A DNA stretch of 57,500 nucleotides from Glandiceps talaboti (taxonomy: Eukaryota; Hemichordata; Enteropneusta; Spengelidae): contig NC_135566.1 in the NCBI RefSeq assembly GCF_964340395.1, positions 22,864,635-22,922,134 on the forward strand. The letters are read 5' to 3'. Below the pieces are notes generated by a model. It saw nothing but the letters and a program-made list of their open reading frames with translations, had not been told where the DNA came from and did not search any database. The position numbers and the translations under genes were made by a program. Below, piece by piece: positions 1 through 12,100 of the stretch (position 1 is the first letter of the stretch; the number at the start of each line of letters is the position of its first letter).

Positions 1-846
1 CTTTGTGTTATTTCTTACTTCCCATCAGATATACAGCCATTGCAGATTGGAAGAACGGTTTTATATTGTCTTTTTAAGTTATTAATGTCAGTTTCCGCAT
101 CCACTATGAGACTTCACAATTTTTGCAATTGTATTGTTTTTTTCTCGAATACATCAAAACAAGTTTAGGGTTGGCTGTGAAAAACGAGGTAGGGTCGGGT
201 AACCGGAACCAAACAATTATGTTTTTAGGCCCAATCATAATTTGGAAAACATTATGTCATATAATTTCGTGGAAACTATAATAAAATTACACAATTTATG
301 AATTTATGAACCATTAATTTGTGTAAAATGTAATACTGTCTTGCATTGCGCGTCGCATTTGACTGAAGTAACGCGACATCACATTTGACTGACTCTCCAA
401 GTAACGTGACGTCACACTTCACCGACTGTCCAAGTAACGTGACGTCACATTTGACTGACTCTCCAAGTAACGTGACATCAAATATCTGCCTATTTCCTGT
501 TCCTTAAAAGTTGTTTAGTATTCATGGCTCACTTTCAACCTTGTTCATGCCCTTTCAATGTGATGAAATGTAACATACCCTACAATATATCATGTTTCTG
601 TAGTAAATATACAGCATTCATACTTCCTTATCAAACATTTCAGTACCAGACCTAAACAAAATGTTGGTGACATTTGATTAATTTTAGGCAACATTGTAAT
701 AGCAATTTCCTTTCATTGATATGAATTATTTTTTAATACTTATCAAGATAAAATTGTTATGTGCCAAAAGGAATTGCTCAAAAGTGTTGGAAATGTAAGA
801 AAAGTAAAGTCAAACACTTAACACTGTTCAATATGTTTCCTTCCAG
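1..846. other. GAS2L intron (window start)
   Basis: AT-rich intronic sequence ending in the acceptor at 841-846. The only structure seen is a short tandem repeat at about 353-484, listed separately. The preceding exon is outside the window. Confidence 0.8.
353..484. repeat. 33-bp tandem repeat carrying CRE-like palindromes
   Basis: About three and a half diverged copies of a 33-bp unit (core gtaacgtgacgtcacatttg). Two copies contain the perfect palindrome TGACGTCA at 407-414 and 440-447; others carry one-base changes. TGACGTCA is the CREB/ATF site, but whether it functions here is unknown. Confidence 0.75.
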
Positions 847-954
847 GTTCGCGATTTAGTCGGCAGATGTACATGTCCAGTACAATTTCCTATGGTGAGG
901 GTATCTGATGGTAAATATAGAATAGGAGATTCAAATACTCTTATTTTTGTCAGG
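847..954 (+). CDS. GAS2L: GAS2L exon: first half of GAR domain
   Basis: The acceptor is a pyrimidine tract ending ttccttccag and the donor is AGG|GTAAGT. The exon is 108 nt with phase 0 at both ends, giving 36 residues that begin [11 protein letters not shown] and end TLIFVR. The paired cysteines in CTC and the YRIGDS motif are typical of the zinc-binding GAR fold. Confidence 0.95.
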
Positions 955-1106
955 GTAAGTCATTCTAAATCGACATTTAATATAAGAATTATATTTTAGA
1001 GGCAATTTAAATTTGTATTAATATCTATTTATTTATCTAATCCTTTTTAGCACAACTGAACTGATAAGGTTCAGTAGTGCTATAGGCATGACAAAGTGTC
1101 TGTGTC

Positions 1107-1172
<66 letters not shown>

Positions 1173-3918
1173 CAACTTAAAGTCAAAAACTGCTGGACCG
1201 ATTGCTTTGATATTTGGTGGTCATGTTACTTTGGGTGTCTAGTTGGAAAATTGTTCAAATGAAAATGATCACATCAGAGATGTGCATTCAAAAAATGTAT
1301 ATAAATTTGCCTAGCAACAACACCACGCCCATAGCAACAACCAAATAATCATGTATATTGCAAAGATAACAGAAATTGAAAGACAAATGAATAAACATTC
1401 AAAAAATGTATGCAAATATACCTAGCAACAAGACCACACCCATAGCAACAACCAAATGATCACATATATTGCGAAGTTAATGGGGATTAATAGACAATTG
1501 AATAAACATTCAACAAGTGTATGTAAATATGCCTAGCAACAAGACCACGCCCATAGCAACAGCCAAATGATCACGTATATTGCAAAGATAATATCAGGAA
1601 TTCATACACAAGTGAACAAAAACATACAAAAATATATGCAAATATATCTAACAACATGACCACACGCATAGCAACAGCCAAATGATAGCATATATCGTAA
1701 AGATAGCAACATGGTTGGATAGGCAACTGAATAGTCATTCAGCAAATGAACACCTATTGTTAGCATGTACTAGCATATGGATGAACATTTTAAAAAACTG
1801 TACAGTTGTGCTACAATGCCATTGGCGGTATTTTTTAATCAAATATTTAAAGAGATGGTGATATTTTTATCATGTCTTGATTTTTACTGTGTGAGGCATA
1901 TGCACAACACTTAATTTCAAGACCTTGACCTGAATAGCAATATGGCGGCCATGTTCCAAAAATAACTGCTGTATGCGGTGTAAGTTTGTGTTAAGGCGTA
2001 CGATGCATTCAAAACTGCATTTACGGGGATAGAAACTCGAATTGATTTCTTTAAAAGACTGAAAGGTACCAATAACAAGCCATATGCCGTAAAGGTCAAC
2101 TTTGACCACTTTGACGATCAACAGGTGGCCCTCTCGAAACAGCGCCAACATGTGGCTGCTTTTCAAACTACTTCATGAGCTATTATCTTGCTCTTCAGAT
2201 CCTTCGAAGTCACGTGATGGTACGGGTAGGTGGAGGCTGGGACACGCTAGAACACTACCTGGACAAGCACGACCCCTGTCGATGTGCAGGTATGTACATT
2301 TCACCACTCTAAAACGTCTACACTCACTCGACCACAACCTTTAACCTGAGCTATAATCTTCTGGCGTACTATTTGCTGAGATTTCAGTTTTGCTGACACA
2401 ACCTGCTCGTCTTTTGTGTTGATCTTTCGGAAATAATAACAAAAGGATACTGGTAGGACGACCTCTCAATACATTGTGAATTGTTTGCACGCCGACTACT
2501 ACTCTTAATGGCTCCACTGACATAGATTTGTGTGTTTGTATAATATTGTATTGTGTTGTACCTAAACGAGTCAATGTTAACCTTTCGACTATACAACATA
2601 ATATAATACGATACTTGTGTTTCTCTGTTTTCTGGTGACACGATTTGAACAGAGTAGTATACGTATAAAACACGAATTACCCTTGTCATGAATTTGACTC
2701 TCAACACAGCCCCTGTAAACAATCTGACCCTCACAACAATATCGTAAATCAAGGCTTTCAACGCACTGTAAGGTCTGGCACCGACTCGACTGGGTTGGTG
2801 TAGAAGCTACTCGATTGCGGAAAAATATCTGAATAACCCTTGTGAGATTCCATGGAAACAACGCCTACTCGTTGGCATGCAACTTTCAAAATTGCACTAC
2901 TCTAGAAATCCTACCGTCAAAATTTACCAAGACAACAATTGTGCTAGTGAAAATGATATTACGTCTGACGCTGTTGACCCAAACACTTTTGTTGAGCTGC
3001 ATTCTACTCTAGATAAAAGCTTAATTAGACCAATATGTATAACAATACCAACCTTTGCAGCTAATCCGTTGCGTACATCATTCAATTCGAGAATACTAAC
3101 CAAGTACTGCCCACCTTAATAAATCGAGTATAATGGTGTGACTTCGATTCTTTATCGTAATAAACTATTCAACATATTCCGTAGCAAGATCCCAGAAGAG
3201 TTGAGAGACTTCGACGATATCGAAATACGTTTTTCCAGTGTCCACATCATTGAATGTACAATCGTTATGTAACACTCTACAATATTTACATTTCTCTAAG
3301 CCTACCTCTACAGTGACTTCAAAGAGTACCATCATTTTACCATGGAAGTATAACATGGGTTATACTTCCATGATTTTACTCAAATTGGAATTATTATTCA
3401 CCTCAATCATGGAAGTAGAACCCTTATACTTCCATGCCTCAACATAATCCCTTGTGTGGCTAATATTTTCATATCATTCTTGTTTGTTTTAAATGTTGTA
3501 TTGTTGATCAGCATGACCTGGGGTACATTGTTATATGACTCCATAGACCCTCCACCCAGGGTCTATGATGACTCGTATATTGTAATGTAGTCATTTTCAG
3601 CTTAATGATCTTGAAATACTTGCCGAAGTATCGGCTCAGTGGACGGTTTCAAAAACTATTTCAGTCTGTTAAGGTTTGGCAGGGGGCCAAACCATTACAT
3701 TCTTTCATGCCTACTTGTGTGAATATTGTTTGTTGGCCATTGTGGTTTGCTACCAACGTCTAAATACAGTAATTGTACCGCCTAGCTGACCCGAAAACTA
3801 GTTAAACTCACACAGCATTTAACTTGTGACTTTCCAAAGGGCTGTTTAAAGGAAACTGCATCGTAGACAGCCGAGGGCAATATTTATAACTCTCTTGATC
3901 TACGTTACAATATACGTG

Positions 3919-3966
<48 letters not shown>

Positions 3967-6900
3967 CAACTTAAAGTCATAAACCGCTGGACCGATTGCC
4001 ATGATATTTGGTGGGTACGGGTGTATTACCTTGGGTGTCTAGATGGGAAATTTTTCAAATCAAAATGATCTTACCACCAGTGTGTGATTTGGGTAAAAAA
4101 AATGTGATTTTTGGTCAAAAAACTTTAATTCCAAAACTGCTGAGCAGATTGGGCTGAAATTTAATGGGGATGCACCTGGGGTGTATAGATGAAGAAATAT
4201 TAAGCATATAATGATCTCATCAGTGATATGCAAATTAGGTGTAAGAATGTGAATTTTGGTCAGAAACTTATATCTCAAAAAGTACTTTGTCAATGAGACT
4301 GCAAATTTTCTTCAAAATATTTTGACAGTTGACCCAAGCAACCATGACCACGCCCTTAGCAACAACCAAATGGCAATATATTTTGGTCAAATAACATCTG
4401 TTAGGCAAGTGAGTAAAAATGTATGCAAATACCCCTAGCAACCATGACCACGCCCATAGCAACAGCAAAACGGTGGTGTATTTCACAAAGATAACAACAG
4501 GGATTAATAGACAAATGGATAAACACTCATAAAATGTATGCAAATATACCTAGCAACAAGACCACGCCCATAGCAACAACCAAATGATTGCGTATATTAC
4601 AAAGATAACAACATGGTTGGATAGGCAACTGGATAATCATTCAGCAAATGAACACCTGTACCTCGCATGGATCAACATGTGGATAAACATTTTTAAAAAC
4701 TGTACAGTTGTGATACAATGTCAATGGCGCTAATTTTTTAATTTATTTTAAAAATTAGCATCTATACAAATTAGTAAGGAATATTAATAGTTTATGCAAA
4801 AATGCACAAAATTCGATAGACAAATATAACATTATATTATTACACTTCCTATACAGTGGATATAAATGAGAAGTAAAGCACTCCAATGGTACAGTGCTTG
4901 TCGAGTTTTGAGCTGTGACAATTAATCTGAGACAATTCCGCGCCTATATTTGTATGTGACTGTTACTTTATGTCCAAACTATGTTGAACTGCTGCAATGC
5001 ATAACTTTTCACGTTTGAAAAGTTTGACCCCTTGACCTCGTTGTGAGCCAATAACAATGCAAGAATTCATCATGTTGACATTACTTCAGCACACATCTCA
5101 CATTTTATGCAAACTTAGTTTTCACTTTCTCGTTTCTTATCTTGCTTCGATAAGTAAACTTTCGTGCCTCTTGTCAAAATGTTGTAATCTCAGTAGTTGC
5201 GTGTCTCTGACATGTTATTTACTGTAGTTACCTGTCTCTGACATGTTATTTACAGTAGTTACCTGTCTCTGACATGTTATTTACAGTAGTTACCTGTCTC
5301 TGACATGTTATTTACAGTAGTTACCTGTCTCTGACATGTTATTTATAGTAGTTACCTGTCTCTGACATGTTATTTATAGTAGTTACCTGTCTCTGACATG
5401 TTATTTATAGTAGTTACCTGTCTCTGACATGTTATTTACAGTAGTTACCTGTCTCTGACATGTTATTTATAGTAGTTACCTGTCTCTGACATGTTATTTA
5501 CAGTAGTTACCTGTCTCTGACATGTTATTTATAGTAGTTACCTGTCTCTGACATGTTATTTACAGTAGTTACCTGTCTCTGACATGTTATTTACAGTACT
5601 TACCTGTCTCTGACATGTTATTTACAGTAGTTACCTGTCTCTGACATGTTATTTATAGTAGTTACCTGTCTCTGACATGTTATTTACAGTAGTTACCTGT
5701 CTCTGACATGTTATTTATAGTAGTTACCTGTCTCTGACATGTTATTTACAGTAGTTACCTGTCTCTGACATGTTATTTACAGTAGTTACCTGTCTCTGAC
5801 ATGTTATTTACAGTAGTTACCTGTCTCTGACATGTTATTTACAGTAGTTACCTGTCTCTGACATGTTATTTACAGTAGTTACCTGTCTCTGACATGTTAT
5901 TTATAGTAGTTACCTGTCTCTGACATGTTATTTACAGTAGATACCTGTCTCTGACATGTTATTTACAGTAGTTACCTGTCTCTGACATGTTATTTATAGT
6001 AGTTACCTGTCTCTGACATGTTATTTACAGTAGTTACCTGTCTCTGACATGTTATTTACTGTAGTTACCTGTCTCTGACATGTTATTTACAGTAGTTACC
6101 TGTCTCTGACATGTTATTTACAGTAGTTACCTGTCTCTGACATGTTATTTATAGTAGTTACCTGTCTCTGACATGTTATTTACAGTAGTTACCTGTCTCT
6201 GACATGTTATTTACAGTAGTTACATGTCTCTGACATGTTATTTACAGTAGTTACCTGTCTCTGACATGTTATTTACAGTAGTTACCTGTCTCTGACATGT
6301 TATTTACAGTAGTTACCTGTCTCTGACATGTTATTTACAGTCAGGTAAAATGGATTAAAGAAGCATTTACTTCACATGTTTACAGTATTTCATATTGACA
6401 TTTTATGATGTTTCCTACCTACTGAAAGGAAATCAACAATCGAGCCATCAATTCGTGTTTTACTAAAATGCAGTTGGGCTGAATAGTACATGTAGCTTTT
6501 CATTTGCAATTTATCACGTGACTAATATCCTCGAAATAAGCATTCCAACGACTGGGAAGTAAAACATACACCACCCATGTGCACGTGATCTCTTGCCAGT
6601 CAACGTGATATTTATTGCTGTTTATCATTTGTTCGCGTTTTTTGTGGGCTTGTTTGTTCATGTTTCATCATTTCTGTTGATTTTTCATTTCTCCCTACAA
6701 GTGAATAGCAGTGATGTTAATTGTCCCAATAAATAAATACTTTTAAATGCAATCTAAAGACATACGAAATGAATATTTATTCAACTAAACTAAACAACGA
6801 AAATATTTTCCCCATAACCAATCGTTTCGTGTCCCTGTGGAACGTTAAAGAATGTTCTCGTGTTGCAATACAAAAAGAATACGTGTGTTTGAAAACTGTC

Positions 6901-9105
6901 TTGTGACGTCAAAGTCCAGACAAAGCATGTCACTGAGAAACCACTGACCGTTCAGTGTTGCTTTCTCTAGTCGACAAAATACTCCCCACACCATGGACAC
7001 GATATCATGGTTGGTATCTACACACCATGGACACGATATCATGGTTGGTATCTACGCACCATGGACACGATATCATGGTTGGTATCTACGCACCATGGAC
7101 ACGATATCATGGTTGGTATCTACGCACCATGGACACGATATCATGGTTGGTATCTACGCACCATGGACACGATATCATGGTTGGTATCTACGCACCATGG
7201 ACACGATATCATGGTTGGTATCTACGCACCATGGACACGATATCATGGTTGGTATCTACGCACCATGGACACGATATCATGGTTGGTATCTACACACCAT
7301 GGACACGATATCATGGTTGGTATCTACGCACCATGGACACGATATCATGGTTGGTATCTACGCACCATGGACACGATATCATGGTTGGTATCTACGCACC
7401 ATGTCGTGATAAAAGAATCATTAAAGTAGGTCCTTGACGCCACAACAACGAAAACAGATTGCCTTTGTTCAACTTGTTGTATCAATAATCAACAGAAATT
7501 AATCAATATTGTAACTTCACTGTCTCATTTTATTGCTCTCGCCCCAACCATATAAACCATATAAACCATATAAACCATATAAACCTTAGAGGTTGTTTGT
7601 CCTACCAATATTTTGGTGCTATCATTGTCTTGATGACTTTTTATCTATCAACTTGCCAGTCAACGTGATATTTATTCCTGTTTATCATTTGTTCTCGTTT
7701 TTTGTGGGTTTTTTGTTCATGTTTCATCATTTTTGTTGATTTTTCATTTCTCCCTACAAATAAATAGAAGTGATGTTAATTGTTCCAATAAATAAATACT
7801 TTTAAATGCAATCTAAAGACTGAAATACAGTAAAAAGGTAAATTTGTCTTTCTTTCTATTTAGGTCACAAATCTTCGCGGCACCACGATCCCTTCCGAAG
7901 ACAAAGTTCGCCATGTACAGATGTGAAATCGACGACAAATCATTCATCCAAATTAAGGTGTGTGTGTACAATTGACAGTAAATCTTGGTGGTGGAGGTGG
8001 TGGTGTGTGTGTGTGTGTGTGGTGGGGGGGGGGGGTACAATTGACAGTGAATCTTGGTGGTGGTGGTGGTGGTGGTGTGTGTGTGTGTGTGTGTGTGGGT
8101 ACAATTGACAGTGAATCTTGGTCGAGTGTGTGGGGGTTACAATTGTAAGTGAATCTTGGTCGAGTGTGGGTGGGGGGGGGGGGTTACAATTGTCAGTGAA
8201 TCTTGGTGGTGTGTGTGTGTGTATGTGGGTGGGTGTGTGTGTGTGTGTGAGTACAATTGACGGTGAATCTTGGTCGAGTGTGGGCGGGGGTTACAATTGT
8301 AAGTGAATCTTGATCGAGTGTGGGTGGGGGTTACAATTGTCAGTGAATCTTGGTCAAGTGTGGGTGGGGGTTACAGTTGTCAGTGAATCTTGGTCGTGGG
8401 TGTGTGGTTACAATTGTCAGTGAATCTTGGTCATGGGTGGGTGGGGGTTACAATTGTCAGTGAATCTTGGTCGAGTGTGTGTGCATACAGTTTAATTGTC
8501 AGTGAATCTTGGTCGCGTGTGTGGGTACAATTGTCAGTGAATCTTGGTCGTGGGTGGGTGGGGGTTACAATTGTCAGTGAATCTTGGTCGAGTGTGGGGG
8601 GTGGTTTACAATTTTCAGTGAATCTTGGCCGTGCGTGGGGGACAATTGTCAGTGAATCTTGGTCGAGTGTGTGTGTGTGTGGGGGGGGGGGGGGTACAAC
8701 AGACAGTGAATCCTGTCCCAAGTGTCCGTTAGTCATTGTTCAGATATTGTTGTAAATTTTTCTATCAAGTGACGAGCTTGAAACGATTAGGCTAAATCTC
8801 TCATGAACTTTAGATAGTCAGAATACACACTGAAATTGAGGGAAAGATGAGAAGTTCTTGGCAGTGTAGTTTTTAGTCCACCATCCGAAGGGAACCTATA
8901 CGTTGGGTTCCGTCCATGCGTGTGGTGTAACTGGAACATAGACTTTATTTATCAAAGCCCTGATGAGTTCAGCCTCACGGTCTTACTCCAATAGTCTGGC
9001 CTCGTTCTACTTTCATTTTCATGCATATGTAGTTGGGTCAGATTTTGTCTTTTAAGCACAACTGAACTGGTTCAGTAGTGCTATAGGGATCGCCTGGCGT
9101 CTGTC

Positions 9106-9187
<82 letters not shown>

Positions 9188-12100
9188 CAACTTAAAGTCA
9201 AAAACCGCTGAACCGATTGCCATGATATTTGGTGGGTCCATTACCTTTGGTATCTAATTGGGAAATTGTTCAAATCAAAATGATCTGACCATCGGTTTGT
9301 GATTTGGTCAAAATATGTGATTTTGGTCAAAAAACTGAAACTCAAAAACTACTGGGCAGATTGGGCTGAAATTTGGGTGAAACATTCTTCAGGGTGTTTT
9401 TACTAAGAATTGTTCATGATATGATGGTCCCATCAGTGATTTGCAAATTAGGGCTAAAAATGTGTCTTTTTGGTCAAAAATCTATAATTCCAAAACCACT
9501 GAGCAGACGGCTGAAATTTAATGGGAATGCATTTAGGGATGTATGGACGAAGAAATATTAATCATACAATGATTCCATGAGTGATATGCAAATTAGGTGT
9601 AAAAATGTTCATTTTTGGTCGAAAACGTATTTCTCAAAATACATGGTCAATGAGTCTGAAACTTGGTGAGATGTTTCTGAAAGTGTTATTCTGCAGATTT
9701 TCTTCAAAACATGTTGACAAAATTGGCCCTAGCAACCATGACCACGCCCTTAGCAACAACCAAATGGGAGTATATTTTGGTTAAATAACATCATCTTCTG
9801 GTAGGCAAGTGAGTAAACATTTAAAAACTGTATGCAAATATCCCTAACAACCATGACCACGCCCATAGTAACAGTCAAACGGTCGTGTATTTCACAAAGA
9901 TAACAGGGATTAATAGACAATTGAATAAACATTCAAAAAATGTATGTAAATTTGCCTAGAAACAAGACCATGCCCATAGCAACAGCCAAATAATCACATA
10001 TATTGCGAAGATAACGCAGATTAATAGATGAATAAACTTCAAAAAATGTATGTAAATTTGCCTAGCAACATGACCACACCCATAGCAACAACCAAATAAT
10101 CACGTATATCGCAAAGATAATAAACAGGAATTGGAAGACAAATGAATACACATTCAAAAAATGTATGCAAATGTGCCTAGCAACAAGACCATGCCCATAG
10201 CAACATCCAAATGATCACATATATTGCGAAGATAACAACGGGGATTAACAGACAGGTGAACAAAAACATTAAAAAATGTATGCAAATGTATCTAGCAACA
10301 TGACCACGCCCATAGCAACAGCCAAATGATCACGTATATCGCAAAGATAGCAATATGGTTGGATAGGCAACTGGATTCAGGGAAATGAACACCTATTGTT
10401 AGGATGGCCTAGCATATGGATACACATTTTTAAAAACTGTACAGTTGTGCTACAATGCCATTGGCGGTATTTCGTTGTATATTTCGCTGTTATGTATTGT
10501 TTTTCACACTTAATACTTTGTGAGATATTTTATGTGTGAGGACCACAGTGGAAATAAGTTGTTAAAACTTGTTTGTGTCATCCTTGGTAAAGGTATTCAG
10601 GGATGTGTCTGTTTTGTCTTTCATGCGAATGTGATAGTTGCCGTATTGTATATCCGTTTTAGTTTGTGGTTTTCCAAATATTTTTTGCCAGATAAAATCA
10701 ATCAATCAATCAAATTACAAAACTAGTAAGTCACGCATATGAGATGAGCTTTTAAGATAACAATACAGATAGGTCATGCATAATTATGATCGTCATGGAG
10801 ATGAAACAAAGGACACTATCGTCAATGACATCTCCAGACATACGATATTAGTGTACCTATTGTCTTGACACCCATGTGAGCTACTTCAGTCATAGACAGT
10901 CCAATGTCTATGCTGCAATAAAAGATATTCATTTATCTAACTAGGTGTAGGCCACACGTATAAACAGTGTCATGAACCCAAACACGGTGATTACAAATTC
11001 ATGACACAACATCGTCTCGTATGCAGTTTATCTTCTACTACAATACTGGCTGATCACAAAGAATTGATATGATGGAGCCTTGCTGATCTTAAAGATTTGA
11101 TATGGAGGAGATCCAAACCCGTGTTAAAGACTATTCGTGGTAGTCTACCTCTCGGCAACCAAGTGAGTGTTTTCCCCAAACATCTAGATAGAAGAGTTTC
11201 CACGAAGCTAGCGAGTTCCCCGTAAAAAGTCTAATTTCCCCGGAGGAGAACCTCTTCACGGTACTACTGATGGTGGGAGTCAAGCGAGTGCCGGCAGAGA
11301 AATTACTTAATATGTCAATTGAAAAGAACTTTCCCAGTCTAGGAATAAGACCGACGACGATACCACGTCCATGGAAGATTTGTAACCATGAAAGTCTTCA
11401 AAATACCAAGTTTGGAACCGTGAGAAGCAAACAACATGCCAAGCTGTAGACGACTGACAATGAAGTTACAATTCCGAAACTCAACAGATAGCGAACGAAG
11501 AACCATGAGAAGAGAAGACAAGAATTAATGAAAGTATCACTAAGAGATCCAACGACAGAGCGTGAACTATTTGTATGTTATACGAAAACTGAACTATTAC
11601 GTGAACTCTGAACTATTTAACTATACAGCATTTAATTTGTAGTATTATACTATTGTCTATCTAATGACTTTAACTCTTTGAAAAATATTTTGAGTAATGT
11701 TTTAGACAAGACATTTCGATATGAATTTATCTTTATATGTTCGACAACTTTATCGTGGTCACTTAAATTAGTTGGATTAGTTGGTTAAAAATTTCGATAC
11801 TGTTGCAGTTCGACAGAGGAAGCCGATTTCACTAGTTTATCGTTATGTCTTACCTTTGGTCTGTAAGGTCCGCTGTGACGGGCCGCCCTCACACATCGGC
11901 CAACCCCTACCTGTGAGAGGAGGCCGGTGAGGGCGAAACGTCACGACGTATCTTACAGTGTATCTTGACGAGAATTCCTATCGACGAATATTCTACTTCT
12001 AGCCATCAAGCGATTTCTTCGTGTGGGTTGGGAACGGGGTTGGGAGAGATTTTTAATTCTATGATATCCCTGATCACACCGATACTGTGGGTTGGGGCAT

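Noticed and set aside
847-2289. GAR domain assigned to a spectraplakin (MACF1/dystonin) gene.
   Set aside because: The VGRCTCP, YRIGDS and [15 protein letters not shown] sequence is GAS2/GAS2L-type, and no EF-hand or spectrin-repeat exon precedes it in the window.
3590-3720. Possible further hammerhead around gccgatacttcggc on the - strand.
   Set aside because: The hairpin is present, but neither CUGANGA nor a properly placed GAAA is found.
5186-6341. CRISPR-like regular repeat.
   Set aside because: Units are contiguous with no unique spacers, in an animal intron; it is a minisatellite.
6955-7437. A 160-codon + frame with a 34-residue repeat.
   Set aside because: Produced by a stop-free 34-bp minisatellite open in three frames; it lies in a GAS2L intron.
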